DNA of 64,000 nucleotides from Macrolepiota albuminosa (GCA_027475525.1 JAMWFC010000051.1:1067205-1131204), one strand, 5' to 3'. Shown: positions 1 through 12,887, numbered from the stretch's first letter. Notes: generated from the letters alone by a model not told the origin. Translations and numbers: made by a program.

Positions 1-941
1 ATGTGTCGTATGCAAATACACCGGAGACGGCAAGCCAAGCAGGAATAGGAACGAGGCCATACAACATGAATGTCGCTCTGGGGGCTAAACCAGCCAGAAG
101 GGAGACGACGGAATATATTGCGCCTGGAAAGATTGATTGGGTTTGCTGTGCTGATGAAAAGATAAAGAACCAACCACTTGCACCCATTGATGAGACATCG
201 TACTGCTCGATAAGATTATGCCAGACCATACTGCTCACGGACGAAAATAATCCTCCTGTAGCGAGACTCTGTAATTAGACATTGTTAGTGCGTGAGAAAG
301 AGGTTACCGACCTCCCATATAGAGGAATAGGAACTTGCGGGTGCCGAGGAATTCAAGGACGGGCTTAGCCATGAAGTAAAATGTGAAACCATTGAAGAAG
401 ATATGTTCAACCCTCTCATGCGAGAAAATCGCAGTGATAGGCGTCCAACTGCGAAATGAGTGCAACGAAGCGGTTATCCATGGCAAAAAAAGCTCACATT
501 CGACCTTGAGAAACATTAAACCAACTGCTTCTAAAGTTATTACGCATCCAAATGTATGGCGCTTGCACGCCTTCGGAACCCTGACGAGTCATGAGATGGT
601 ACAGACCTCAAAAGTGTAAGATGACGACGAACCATACGCTGTTTTGTCAGAAACCACATTACGAACACTACACCATTGATGGTGATGATTCCCCAAAAGA
701 CCGCGTTTTGTGGGATGCGATCAAGAAAGCCAAGGAAAGGTGGCTTTTGATAATCGTAGTATGCCCTGTGTGGGTAGGGACGACCTCTGGATTTGGGCGC
801 TGTTGATGTGAAGAATCGGGGCTGTGGCCGCAGCCTCAGCCGCTGGAGTATTGAAGGGCTAAATGGTATACGCCTGAATTGCAGCGGACGAGCGTGCACA
901 GACCCATTGAGGACGCGTCCAAGTACATGGTGGAGAGACAT
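1..941 (-). CDS. Mitochondrial rhomboid-family intramembrane protease (3' end outside window)
   Basis: Reads right to left from ATG at 941 and runs off the window at base 1. The first ~60 residues are Arg-rich with few acidic residues, like a mitochondrial presequence, followed by a membrane segment (VFWGIITINGVVFVMWFL). After introns come FSHERVEHIFFNGFTFYFM, the conserved His/Asn segment of rhomboids, and then GASG, which carries the catalytic serine. The GASG codons are split by a short intron of about 50 bp ending near 140; the next exon reads AIYSVVSLLAGL. The catalytic His in the later helix lies beyond the window. By family this is a Pcp1/PARL-type inner-membrane protease that cleaves presequences of mitochondrial proteins. 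The start at 941 is the first ATG in frame. Family assignment is firm; exon borders are partly inferred. Confidence 0.85.
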
Positions 942-1009
942 TTGGTGCACACGTGACTTGCGCTTATAATTTAAACTGTTGGTGGACGCGTTTACTCGGC
1001 TTGTCTGTC

Positions 1010-1681
1010 ATGTCGCATCATTTATTCCTGCTTTCACCATCGGATACACCACTGTATACGCTTACTCACTACTCCACGAAGCCGGCGCCGAGCACGACGT
1101 CGCCCCTGTCGTCGAACCTGCCCAACTGGTCGACGTCGGCTTTCGCGGGTACACTAACGGCGCTCTCTGGAGCATCAAGCGTGATGCACCACGCATCGGG
1201 GGGCAATGTGCGGATGGGGGGAGGACAGGACCGCCATGTGATTCAGATGATAGCAAATGCCAGCTTGGATATGATTGAGGACGTTATGCGAAGAGAAAAC
1301 GCGATGTAGGTCGCGTGATTGGCGTGAGCAGATCAAGGGCCTGACAAACGCAGGTACCTAAAGGGTGTGGACAAGTTCAACGAGTGGACTGTGTCTGCGT
1401 TCGTGACGGCCGGAAGTGAGGATGCGCAAGTGTGATGTGGGCTGGGCTGACGGCATCTAGACATGAAGTTTGTGCTGCTGCACGAGGGGAAGAACGACGA
1501 GGGGATCCGGCAGTTCTTCATGGAGGTGTGGGAGCTGTATGTGAAGGTGAGTGGCCATTCCTTGCGAGGAGCGCGGCTGAGGACGCAGACGATGATGAAT
1601 CCGTTTCACACGGCGCACACTCTAATTCGGAGCGCGGTCTTTGATGGACGGGTCCGGGCCAGCGCGAAGAAGCATCTGTGA
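1010..1681 (+). CDS. TRS20: TRAPP complex subunit Trs20 / sedlin (TRAPPC2)
   Basis: Four exons: 1010-1305, 1354-1415, 1461-1546 and 1589-1681, all with GT-AG borders and consistent phase, giving 178 residues. Sedlin landmarks appear in order: HVIQMIANASLDMIED, KFNEWTVSAFVTAG, KFVLLHEGKNDEGIRQFF, and the C-terminal MNPFHTAHT followed by IRSAVFD and KKHL. Human TRAPPC2 is about 140 residues; this protein is longer because of a Ser/Thr-rich insert in the first exon. The family is a longin-fold core subunit of TRAPP tethering complexes acting in ER-Golgi and Golgi traffic. The gene is divergent from the rhomboid gene, with 68 bp between the start codons, so the promoter is shared. The start was chosen at MSHHLF because this matches the family N-terminus. 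Confidence 0.9.
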
Positions 1682-1909
1682 TCACATGGTCTTCGTGACG
1701 TGACTGAATCACGTGGGGGTGGGAATGGGGTGTGATGTGTGACGTGACTTGCTGGTGTGGTGGGTTGTGCTTGGTCTGCATCGTCGTCTTTCTCTTATCT
1801 TCTCTTCTCGTCTTATTATACAAAAAAATCTTCTATTCCTCTTCTCTTTCCGTGACTTAACCATTGTACTCCCATTTCCACTTAATTAAAAGTCTATCTA
1901 TCCCCAGCC

Positions 1910-3413
1910 ATGACTACCGCTCCTCCAAACCCCCGCGCCTCTCTTCTTTCTGGTCTTCGTACTGGCGGCGTCCGATCTGCCTCTGCATCCATTCCACATA
2001 CTGCCGCCCCCGCCGCTTCTTTCAATGTTCCTCGTTTCCCTTCCCAGCACAACCTCTCTGCCTCTTTCAACGAGCAGGACGACCAGCTCACAGACATGCC
2101 TCCCCGTGATATCTTTGTTCCCCGTCAGGTTCCTATGACGGCAGCCGTCGATGGCTCGAACAGCCGCTTTTCTACCCATCAAATGGCACCTCGTGGCTTG
2201 AATCCCAATTCTGTCCCATTTAGTCCTGGCACTCCTTTTAACCCAAACATGCAGCCCGCCCAGATGCAGAATCAGGCATTGCAAATGCAAATGCTCCAGC
2301 TCGAAGTTATGAGAATACAGGCATGTGCTCTCCGTCGCTCCTGTGAACCGTCTGATTGATGATCATTGTCACAAGGCTATCCAGGCGCAACAACAGATGC
2401 AGGCTGAGTTGATTGCCCAAGCACAGCGTCAACAACAGCAGACTCAGTTTCAAACTCAGGTCAGGCGTACCAGCCTCGGCCACAACCCGCCTGCCACTGC
2501 CGGTCCGATGAGCAACTCATTTGATCTTCGTTCTGCTGCTATAAGCGCGCAGATGCGCCGTGCCACCCAGGCTGAGCATATGAAGGCTCAGCTTGGCGTT
2601 GCAGGCGATGACCAAGTGCCTTTGACTGCTGCCCTCGGGGGCAAATTCGGTAGTCGAACTACCAGCTTGAATGCCACAGCGAATATTTCTAGGTTTGCTA
2701 CAGATGAGCATAACGAATCTGTGCTCCCTCCTACTCCGGGTTCTACCACCGTCATCAGCGGTGGAACTTCACTTGGCATCACGGCGACGAGCAACAAAGT
2801 TGCATTGAATACATCTTCCAAGTCCGATTCCGCTACTTCCTGGAGGCGTGGCGGAAACAACAACTCTGTGTTGAGCGGGCTTAACCGTGTTGTGACCTCA
2901 CCCATGCTCAAAGTGACCCCTCCCAACGAGTCCCAGGATTCCCAGCGCGTTTCGCCGCCTCCTCTTAACCCCTCCGCATCCAAGTTCCGCCCTCGGCCGT
3001 TGCATTTTAGTGGTGCTGCTGCTGCTCCAATGGCCTCTGTCTCCATCGACACTTCCGACGGTAACGATAATGACGATGATACTTCTTCTGGTACTGCCAC
3101 GTCCAACTCTTCTCCGACGTCACCCAGGTCGTCTTCTTCATATGGAACATCCCTTTCGCCACGCGAGGAGGCGTCCAAGAAGCTCTATGAAGGTTTAGGA
3201 ATTGGTCGCCCAGCCTCCGCGGTATCGGACAGTCAGCAAGTGTCTGCGCCGAGGCTAGTAAGCCAACCGACGAGGCAGCCTCGAGGGCCGCCTTCGGGCG
3301 CAGATGAGCTCGGGCCTAAGAATTTCGCTAGCAGGATTAGGCGTAAGGCTATCGGAGGACTTGGTGCATTGATGGATGCTCGTGAGAGGAGGGAGCTGGT
3401 GGAAGCATTTTGA
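1910..3413 (+). CDS. Gln/Ser/Pro-rich protein of unknown function
   Basis: Two exons, 1910-2320 and 2376-3413, give 482 residues. The only frame-consistent splice uses a GC-AG intron (donor GCATGT at 2321, acceptor at 2375). The N-terminus is Pro/Ser/Ala-rich. Residues ~115-165 form a Gln/Met-rich stretch (MQNQALQMQMLQLEVM, then AIQAQQQ and RQQQQTQFQTQ) that could be a short coiled coil. The middle is Ser/Thr-rich and acidic, and the last 45 residues are basic and better ordered (SRIRRKAIGGLGAL, ERRELVEAF). I recognise no domain. The composition resembles disordered regulatory or RNA-associated fungal proteins, but that is only inference. Confidence 0.75.
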
Positions 3414-3999
3414 AAAGATTAGTCTTTTCGGAGCTTCCGTTCTTCCTCCTTTCTGCTCCAACCCAAGAACATTTACTTTCCCCTCTCCCACATTGCTTTC
3501 TGGACTTTAATCTGTTACGCTCGACTGGCTGGACGAGATTGATCGAGCAAGGTTCCGGTTCCTTTAAGTTATATCTACCCACTCTCGCTCTTCGTCGACA
3601 AACCACACCGCCTTCCTTCCCTCTTTGAATCCATAACGGTTCTAAATACGGCGTAAACTATCTCTATGTTTACCTCGTCGTTGTGCTTTTACATTACCAC
3701 TATACACTCATTATACATTGACTGTACAATTATCCATCGTGATGCCTGCAAATTTGGTGTTATTATTGAATCCCAGTTGTAAGCAGCTTGAGTGAGGCAA
3801 TATCTGTGATGTAATATCACTAGACCTATTTCATATCCTCGATCCTTTCCCCCAGCTTTCAAAGACAAGAACATCAAATGTGTTGATGCGTTCATTGCGG
3901 CTTTGCAGGAAGGAACTAGAGACACATCAAACCTGATTGAGGATTTTGCGATGTACAGCAGAGTGCGACGAGATCGGATAAAAAGACAGAGTACATTAT
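3414..3999. other. Intergenic, convergent 3' ends
   Basis: 586 bp between the end of the Gln-rich gene and the end of ARP4, which reads towards it. It must hold both 3' untranslated regions. I see no further gene, repeat or RNA here. Confidence 0.6.
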
Positions 4000-5795
4000 T
4001 CATTTACATCTTTGGCCCACAATAGCTTTCCCATGTTCCTTTGAAACGCAGGGGAAAGATGATCAGCCTACCAACAACTCGGGATAGAAGCGGAACCACG
4101 TTACCTGCCACTCTTCTCTACTGATCCAAAGTTGGTGGAACGTTCCTAAACTCGCCAAGATGCTACCTCCTAACCAAGCTCCGTATTTACGCTCAACGGG
4201 GTTCCCGGGGGCATGTATTTTCGTCTGCATCACAAGATTAGTAACTGGACGGACCCGCACTCGCGAAAAGATCGACGTACGTGAGGGAAACCACGAGTAA
4301 GTTCGGCTTGTAAGCGATCGGTGAATCCAGTAAACAGGGTGCCGCCCCCTGTGACGACGACATTACTTGAGAGGACTTGGCGCAGTTCTGCGTCGCATGC
4401 TCGGAAAGTCTCCCCGATGAGAGCGGGTAGATGCTTTGGCAAGTTAGGATTTGAGGCCTGGGAATTTTGCATTGAGAAACCTATGTGACGGGCCGGACGA
4501 TGTGGATGATACGAACGACAAGTGGCTGGGGATGGTAGAAAAATTGTTCGCCTACCGACAACCTCTCCGAAGTGAAGTAGGTATTGTATCCTGTCGGGAA
4601 TTCGTAGGGCTTAGGCGGACGAGAAGCTGCAGTCCTATAGGATAGGTGTTCGTAGGACAGTAAAGATAAGTAAGCACTTTGGAACTCACTGGTCATTCCA
4701 TCCCTGCTCAAGGACACCTGCTACACTTTGAACCCACTCATCCACCTCCCGAGCTTCAGCCCACAATCGCCAAGACTCAGTTGTGCCTGCGAGACGGTCC
4801 TCTTTTAATGTGAAGCGGGGCGGGGCATTCAGGTCTACAGGCTACCCAAAGACTCACTGGCAGGTTGACAGCGATGGGAGACAACATACCTGTTTGCTGG
4901 CAATTAATTGATGGGGTATTAGTTCTATTCCCCTCCGCGTGTGTGCTGGGTTAACAAGTATATGGCGAGCATGTGCATGGACAAGCTTTGGTAACGAAGA
5001 ATATGCGAGCCCTGCAAAGAAGTTGGCTTATAGTCAGATGGTGCGATAATGACGCGTGCCTTTGCGGAGAACAAATCCATCCACTACAGGTGTTACGCTA
5101 GCCATGCTTTTCCCAACATCAATGACAAGAGCGGTACCGCGGCCAGCAGAGAAGCTAAAAAAGAATGTAAGCCCACGCATAGCGTTACGACGCACAACGG
5201 ATACAACGAACGCGCTCAAAACACCCGTATTGGCGATGTAAAACGCGGGTACTTGAAATTCTTCAAACATTATTTCTGCCATTCGTTCGCGATTTGCGGG
5301 AGTATTCCATGTCGGTTCTGTCACGAGAATGGGATGTTCTGAGGGCGTACAACGCATGACGTTCACAAGGGCATGTTCTATGAGAGGAGGGATGGCGTTG
5401 AAGTCTTGGACTTGACACACCCATAATCTTGTTAGATCACATTGGTCTATGCTGAGATATATGTACAACTTACTTAGACCATCGACAATCGGATTTGAGA
5501 CCTCCATTCCTGCACGCCATAAGGATGGGCCATTCTCTCCAATATAGAGGTTCAGAGATTTAGAACTTTGCGTCGCGTCGGTTCCTTCGACTTCCATCGC
5601 CGTCTCGTCACTCGTATTAAGGTATCCATATGTGGTTGGGATAACTGCCTTTGGTGTGTCATCTCCGGCGTATCCTGCGCGCAACGAAGATGAACCAATA
5701 TCAACTACAAGTGCTGATACCTCGTCTGCCAAGATGTGAATACCGTTCTGCAGCTGGGGACAGACTCATCGCGTACCTCCACCATAGTTTACCAT
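4000..5795 (-). CDS. ARP4: Actin-related protein Arp4 (BAF53-type)
   Basis: Ten exons on the minus strand: 5777-5795, 5474-5725, 5212-5410, 5054-5154, 4890-5011, 4690-4841, 4513-4634, 4281-4480, 4105-4224 and 4000-4038; phases add up to 441 residues, the usual Arp4 length. A 19-nt first exon supplies MVNYGG, completing the diagnostic YGGDEVSALV N-terminus. The actin fold follows: [48 protein letters not shown], ending in [12 protein letters not shown]. The intron at 4481-4512 would be only 32 bp, and the donor after exon 4 is weak, so those borders are less certain. By family it is a nuclear actin-like subunit shared by INO80, SWR1 and NuA4 chromatin complexes and binds nucleosomes. It is divergent from ERB1, with 187 bp between the start codons. 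Confidence 0.93.
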
Positions 5796-5982
5796 TATAT
5801 ATCACACTCGTAAGGCAAGGAAACGAGGCGCAGCTTCAGTGCCAAAGTATTGGCTCAGGGCGTTGGTGAATTAGCGCTACCTAAACTGGGAAAAAGCAGT
5901 TGATGACAACTGTTTGGAATAAAACCTATTGCCACCCCGATCCAGATTTTTCGAAAAAGCAAAGTACAATTTGCTCTTTGCT

Positions 5983-8608
5983 ATGGCCATCAAGGAGGCC
6001 ACGAAACCCAGCAAAAAGAGGAAGAATCCGTTGGAGGATGATGCTCCTACCCTACCAACAATTGCGGTCGGAGAGCTGGAAATGTTGAGCGACGAAGAAG
6101 ACGACACAGGCGCGGTATCCGACGATGGCGAGGTGGACGAGTTTCCTGAAATTGACACTAGGAGTGACAGCGACGATAGCGACGAGTTTGAAGAAACAGA
6201 TGACGAAGATGGTGGAGAAGAGCTTGACGACGATGAAGACGACGAAGAAGATTCAAGCGATGCAGACTCCCTCCATGTCTTTCCGCAGGCAAAAACCATC
6301 ATATCCGATATTACTGGACAATTAAAACGCGTCTATCCTGAGATTGAGCCGGATTATGACTCAGACTCCTCAACAGAAGATGTGAGCACCTCTGTATACT
6401 TTCCAGCTTGCGTTGCGTACTTAAAGAACTCAGGCACCTAACCGCGTTGGGAACGTGCCAATGCATTGGTACGACGATCTTCCTCATATTGGTTATGATA
6501 TAGACGGAAAAAAGGTCCTACGTCCAGCGAAAGGAGACGAGTTGGATAAGTTTTTATCCACTGTAGAAGACCCTTCCGCATGGTCAGTCATACATCTCAA
6601 TATCACGGTTTAACCTTGACAAATGATAAAAGGACATCTGCATTTGATAAAAATACTCAGATGGACAAGCCTCTAACGAGCGAAGAACTTGACATCATCC
6701 GCAGATTGTACGCAGGCGAAGTGCCGGACGCTACTTACAATCCCTATGAGCCAACTACAGAATGGTTCACTGGTAAAGGAAAAGAGGAAATAATGCCCCT
6801 TTCATCTGCTCCAGAACCTAAACGTCGATGGGTACGGAGTAAATGGGAGAAACAAAAAGTAAGTACCTTCCGATGTCGCGTTCAAATCCGAGGCCTCATG
6901 TTCAATTGCATATGTAAGATAATGAAAATTGTTCGTGCCATACGGCAAGGACGAATCATAGGTTCAAAGCCAAAAACCACTTCCAAATTCTCTTTCTACT
7001 CCATTTGGTCAGAACCCTCATCATCGCAACTCCCCCCACTACCAGCACCGAAGCCTCGGCTTCCCACTAACTCTGAGTCATACAACCCACCAGAGGAATA
7101 TCTCCCGACTGAGGAAGAACGCAGAGAATGGGAAGCTCAGGACCCTGAAGACCGAGAGCAGGACTATCTGCCAAAGAAGTATTCTGCGTTGCGACTCGTC
7201 CCAGCCTACGATTCCTTCATCAAGGATCGCTTCAATCGTCAATTAGACCTCTACCTTGCTCCAAGGATCCAACGGACTAAGCTCAACGTTGACCCCAGCA
7301 CATTGATACCCAAGTTGCCTAGTCCAAGTAGCTTAAAACCTTTCCCCAACTACAAAAGCTTGAAATTCATGCACTCCAAGGGTCGAGCAAGGTGTGTCAG
7401 TGTCAGTCCTGACGGTGGGTGGGTGATCAGCGGTGATGAAAACGGTCAAGTGAGTCTCTGGGAGGTTAACGTTGGACGCGAAATCAAGCGTTGGAATTTC
7501 GACAGCAAGATAGGAGCTGTGGAATGGTGCCCACGGCTTGACGTCCGCTACTTTGTCGTATCTGTGTGAGTAAAATTTTGGCCTTTTAGATGGGCACCGT
7601 TTGACATGCTGGTTTCAGCGAGGAGAAAATCCATTTCATCATACCTCCGAATCTACCGACTTCAATTCTTTCCCTCACACAAGCTCTGTTAGCCCCTTCC
7701 TCTCTTCCTCCTGCAGCGGCACCATCTCCTGTGAAATGGATCACACCGGCAACCAACACTTGGTCAATCAACACACCTATCTTGACTGCCAGCATGCCGC
7801 CTTCCTCTGGGTTGCCGGTTCAGTTGGCATGGCACCGAAAAGGTGATTACCTCGCAAGCGTTTGTGAGTTATCTCCTCTCTTTTTACCATTCTCAGAGCT
7901 TAATTGACACGGGTTTCAGCGACTGGAGCAACTCAGGGTGGTGTATGGATTCATCAAGTCCCCCGTAGGCATTCTCAAGCCCCGTTCAAGAAAGTTAAGG
8001 GTACGGTCCAAATGGTTCTATTCCACCCGTTGAAACCCCATTTCTTCGTGGCTGTAAGCGTAAATTACTTTTACATCTATGTGTCATGACGTTTTGTTTC
8101 AAGACCCAGCAATACGTCCGACTTTATAACCTTTCTGAGCAGAAGCTCTTGAAGACTCTACAACCTGGCATTAAATGGATATCATCTATGGACGTTCATC
8201 CTTCTGGCGACCATCTCATCGTTGGCGGTTACGACAGGAAGTTATGCTGGTTTGATCTAGAGCTCAGTGATAAGCCCTACAAAATCTTGAGGTTTGTTAT
8301 ATCTTCGATTACAAACTTGACCTTAACTCTTGCATCCATTCAGGTACCATACACGTGCTATACGCTCGCTCAATTTCCATCCTTCATATCCACTCTTTGC
8401 CTCCTCCTCGGATGATGGCTCCATTCAGATCTTTCATTCGAGGGTCTATAATGACCTCATGACGGATCCTTTAATTGTTCCGTTGAAAATACTGCGCGGC
8501 CACGAAATTCGGGATGGTCTTGGTGTGCTACAGATAAAGTGGTCTAGTCGGCAACCATGGCTTATCAGCAGTGGAGCTGACAGTTCAGTTGCGGTGTGGT
8601 GCAGCTGA
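5983..8608 (+). CDS. ERB1: Ribosome biogenesis protein Erb1 / BOP1
   Basis: Eight exons (5983-6381, 6434-6582, 6633-6858, 6919-7565, 7619-7863, 7920-8053, 8104-8291, 8344-8608) give 750 residues with every phase consistent. Residues 1-130 are Lys-rich, then strongly acidic (Asp/Glu/Ser runs). The BOP1 N-terminal domain follows ([41 protein letters not shown]). WD repeats fill the C-terminal half ([36 protein letters not shown], ending [11 protein letters not shown]). Erb1 belongs to the PeBoW (Nop7-Erb1-Ytm1) complex needed for 27S pre-rRNA processing and 60S assembly in the nucleolus. The ATG at 5983 is the first in frame. Confidence 0.93.
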
Positions 8609-9457
8609 TGCTGGATGTTATCCTTTCTGACAGTTAACTTCGATTGTTCGCTGCCTTTTAGTATGCATGGTATTCAGGGACTTCTGTAGCTCCTATTAAT
8701 CTATGGCTCACGACAAGTGTTCGCAAGTTTTGTAGAACGTCATGCATTTTTTTGCCACGACGGTTAGCGAGCTGAAATAAGCGTGGTTACTAAGGTCAAA
8801 TCGCGGCCTAGCCAAAAATTATCAATCCGCTTGCTTCGTAGTCATTGAAAATTTCCAGATACTTCACCCCTCATGAATTCGACGTAATTCGGGATAGGAA
8901 GGATTCGACAACCTCGACCGAATACTCTGGTTTATCCGTCCCTTCTGGACAGACTGAGTGTAAGCCTCAAGAACGCCCTTTCAATATACTTACCGGAACC
9001 CCGACAACTCCACGGAAATGTAGAGAAAATCTCTTCTGATTTATCAAAGATGTCAGATGACTGTATTCACTCGTAATTCGTGTTCTTTAGACACACGCTA
9101 GAGACACGCCACCCGAATTCCAGCGAGCTGGCTGCTGAGCAGAGATATGCTACCTACGTAAGTTCCCCTCTATAATCGCACCCTTCCGTCACATGCCAAA
9201 AAACATGTCGAGCTGCCAAATGACTCACTGGGGATAGTTTGGGAACCTCGGGGAAATGACTGCCAGAAAGAGTTTCCCGGTTACTTACTCAATCTTTTGA
9301 TATAGATGAAGATGGACTAACGACATAGACCCTTGAGAAGCGGCGGTATGATCGGGAGACGAGACCATAATCTTTAAAAGCGAGAACGCAAAGGATATCC
9401 ACTAAACTCCGTGTCTCATTCTCTTGCTTTTTTTCCTGCTCGAGACGGTGCGCCACG
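8609..9457. other. Intergenic region
   Basis: 849 bp between ERB1 and the next plus-strand gene, holding the ERB1 3' end and the promoter of the membrane protein. I see no open frame with family likeness, no tRNA and no repeat. Confidence 0.6.
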
Positions 9458-11219
9458 ATGGTTAAATGGTCAGACCCTCAGGAGATTATAAAAGACTCCG
9501 GTATGTTCTTGCTTTCACCATATTTATTAGTGTAACATCTGAAACAGAGATCTTCTCAAAACTCATACTCGCACTCTTTGGTGTGTACGTATGGGAGTTG
9601 TTTATGACCTCGGACTTTGAGTGGTCCCTCCTCAGCAGAAAAAGGAAGTTTCGGTGGCCATTGGTGTGTTTGTCGTTAGTATTTATTGCGATTGTACACT
9701 CAATGCGTGCTTGTAGAGTTTGTGTCGCAATTTTGAAGTTGATCTCTCGCTGAAACTGCTTCAAGTTTTCTTCTTTCTCTGTCGTTATTGCATGCTTTTG
9801 GCATTTGTTGGTCTGTGGGTGTCTACGTATCTTGTTTCTTGTTTAGTCGCACTTATTGACGAGGGACAGAATCGTCTCTCTCAATATCACTACTCCAGTA
9901 AGAGGTTCTTTCTTTGTATCATCTCAATTTCACCAAACGTTCTTCTCAGATCAACTGCGGAGTGCGTTCCCAATTTCCATCTCTAAAAAGCTGTTAATGG
10001 CGAATCATTCACGTTCAGGCCTTGTATACTTTTAATTCGGTGCTTCATGATCCGTCACTCTCGTTGTAGCCTCTTAAATGTTTTCAGTGGACTGGCAACA
10101 TGACAATTCTGTGTGCTTCAACCTCCCTCATGTTGAGAACGTGAGTGCAAATTCCCATTTACATGTTGTTCGAACCTTATCCTCTATAGTGTCGCTTTAT
10201 GGGAGCGCAACCGCATTGTCGTGGCATCTCTAGGCACTCTCTGCCTTGCACACTGGGCTCTTCTGTACCGAACGATGTTCATCGTAAAGGCTGTATGGGA
10301 TAATCAACATCAAACTTGCGAGGTCATTGCAACCAATCCGTCACTACTCAATGTTACATTTTTTTTCAGTGTGTTTTTTCTTGCATGCTCTTTCTCATTC
10401 ATCTTTACATTTTTCGGTAGCGATGCTTTTCGACCTTGTTATTCTCATCTTCACGGCAGTGGCTTTACTCAAGAAGCATTCTGCAAGAACGGATCTCTGG
10501 AAGCTGCTCTTTCACGACGGTCTTGTCTATTTCCTTATATCATTTTCCACAAATTGCATACCAGCAGTCCTTAATGTTCTCAATCTGAACAGTAAGTCTC
10601 ACGTCGTATGTCATCGTCGATGACTTCTGACTTGACGTGATAGCGCCCATGAATGTGTGAGTGTGATACGTCTCATTGAAATCCTCGTCCTAACGTGATC
10701 ATACTTTAAACAGAATGGCTACGGTGAGTACATAGCAGGCGATGCCAAATCCTTGTGGGCCCTGACTGGTTGTATTGCTAGATTCCGGCTGCCACGGTCA
10801 CGTATGTACCCGCTTATCGTTCATGTCCTGTCATTCCTAGTGACATCGGAACAGCTCTATTGCCGCGTGCCGTGCAGTAATCAGGCTACTAGAGTTCAAG
10901 TCATGCGATGTCTATGTGCACTCAATGTCCAACGTAGCTAGCGTTCACCCTATTCGGCACAGCACACCGTACTCTCCAAAATATGCACTTAAGCGCCCTG
11001 AAGTTCACGTTACCACTGAACATATTACCATGGCTGAATTCTCGTATGGGTTTCATTACTGAATCTCAGAATTACTAACAATGCCATAGACCGTCCAGCA
11101 CTGACTCACCATATAGTAAGAATCGTACCTCGTCTGTGGACCTTAGTTCACCAAGGGATATGGAAGGTCAATTGGAGAAAAGCGAAAGAGAATCTTTTGT
11201 CTTTCCGCAACCGGTCTGA
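9458..11219 (+). CDS. Multi-pass membrane protein of a mushroom-specific family, 14 small exons
   Basis: A consistent model joins 14 exons: 9458-9500, 9548-9667, 9766-9818, 9847-9897, 9950-9961, 10019-10039, 10088-10140, 10190-10368, 10421-10591, 10644-10656, 10714-10723, 10782-10801, 10855-11043 and 11090-11219, giving 354 residues. Hydrophobic segments suggest about seven membrane passes (LILALFGVYVWEL, CMLLAFVGLW, VASLGTLCLAHWALLYR, MLFDLVILIFTAVALL, GLVYFLISF). The recurring family signatures are VYVWEL, a Trp before the Lys/Arg-rich KRKFRWPL, NITTPINCGALYTFN, TGNMTILCASTSLMLRT and a C-terminal CRAV. The soluble tail is Ser-rich. Families of this layout are abundant in Agaricomycetes and lack a known role. 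Very small exons (10, 12, 13 nt) make automatic prediction unreliable here. Confidence 0.8.
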
Positions 11220-11471
11220 TCAATTGGGACTCGGTGAGAGTTCGAAATAGTTGTAGTTAGTATCTTATATCTTGTGATTATTTGATCTTGGTGTTTGTAG
11301 ACCTTGTGAACAGCGGAAACGTGATACATACGTCTATTGCAATAGAGTTCTGTCGTTCAAAGAGCATTTTGAGTTCGTTTGTAAAGCGGGTAATTTGTCG
11401 ATAGCGAAATTAAGAAAACTGGGCGGTATGAGAATAAAAGCAGTACAACCATCAACATAGGCAATGTAGTA

Positions 11472-12129
11472 TCATCGTCTTCTCTTTGCTCGTCCAGCTT
11501 TTCGTCTACCGGCAAGCCCTCCTTGACGATTTATTCCAGTTCGCTTGGGCTTGGGATCTAGTCCTTTCGAAAGTCTCCATTCTTCTCTTCTTGACCCTCG
11601 AGGTCCGTGTGTTGATATAGGTTTTGTAGGCTCCGTGTCAACGGACATGGCATCTGCATAGATGATAGATAAGAATCGATAGTAGGTGCTGAAGAATCCG
11701 GGTCAACCTGCCGGTTCTCTTGCTGGATCCGTATTTTTGTCTGTGGAGTTGAAAAGTCAATGAAAGTTCCCGCTTTGCTGAGTTGACGAGTCAGGAAAGA
11801 GAGATCTGACGCTTCAACCAGCCTCGTCCTGCAAAAGAGCCCAAAAACTGAGTCCGACCAGGTCCTCCCTTCGAAAATGTGTCCATTATCTCCACAGTAA
11901 TGTTGCTGGAATCTAAAAGACCAAATGTTGCAAACCAACACCAACCTGGGATAAAATCCTCTCCCTCTTCCTCTTCACCTTGTACACCACCGGAGTCCTT
12001 CGACACGACAGCCGCAAGTTTTGAATTGAGTCGATGTAATCGTGCGGCTTCTGCCGCTGCATAGACGCTGTCTTCGCGTTTCTTGTTGCGATAAGTACGC
12101 TTCGACTTGGACCTTATGGATTTTGCCAT
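11472..12129 (-). CDS. LLPH-like ribosome biogenesis protein (DUF2423)
   Basis: Minus strand, starting at ATG 12129 with MAKSIRSKSKRTYRNKKRED, the signature of the DUF2423/LLPH family of small nucleolar proteins linked to 60S assembly. An acidic stretch and a conserved-looking WCWFATFGLLD follow. The last exon (11472-11653) is clearly in a different frame from the open frame above it and gives STHGPRGSRREEWRLSKGL and a terminal GRRKAGRAKRRR, typical of the family C-terminus. One or two introns lie between about 11654 and 11880, but I could not fix their borders. A basic N- and C-terminus around an acidic middle is the expected layout. Confidence 0.8.
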
Positions 12130-12887
12130 CGAGATGAAGGTCTGTAGTTTACATGAAGGCAATAAGAGTCAACAAAATTCTTAAGCGGAGTATCAATTGG
12201 CACGTGGCTGACGGGACCGAATCGCGAAAAATACGAACATCCGAGTCGACGAATATTCTTGGTTGCGGGCTGTCGCTGCGCCACCTCAAACGAGTTTAGG
12301 AATACATTTGGACCTGAGTCAAAGGATTTGCGAATGAACCTTGGATCTGAATTACAGATGTCGAACTTTCAAAGATGTGAGTTTCAGATGAGTCCTAACT
12401 GTGACCTGTACGGTGCAAGGGGGCGCTTGGAATCTTTGGACCATGCTCTTCTCAACCCGCGATCTCTCTGACCCCTGGAAGGATCATACATAGTCAAATA
12501 GGAATCACTTGATTCTTTGCAATACTACTCTGGCCTGATTCAAAATCTCTTCTTATCATGTACTTGTCCGAACACATAAAATCAACGGATTGAATGAGAA
12601 CATCTCAAGAAGTAAAGATGACCTATTTGGTAAAAGTGTATAGAACTCATCTCAAGTCTTTTTTCTGCAAGGTGACTTGATATCACGAAGACCAAGCGAA
12701 CCGAACAATCGTGACGGGGGAAACATTGGGCCTTTCCATTTGATTATAGGACACCACTTATGAAAAGCGTACTTCTAGATACCAATAAGTGTTCATAAGA
12801 TACAGAGTGTAGTCCAATGAAGAGAAGGCTCATGTCAAGGATCCTCAAAGTGCAGACCTGTGCTCACGGCAAGACCGATGTCCTAAA
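12130..12887. other. Intergenic region
   Basis: 758 bp between the LLPH-like start (minus strand) and the 3' end of SmF. It should contain the LLPH promoter. No convincing gene, RNA or repeat is seen. Confidence 0.55.

Noticed and set aside
1518..1823. Minus-strand frame over the 3' end of TRS20
   Set aside because: It overlaps three well-supported TRS20 exons and has no recognisable motif.
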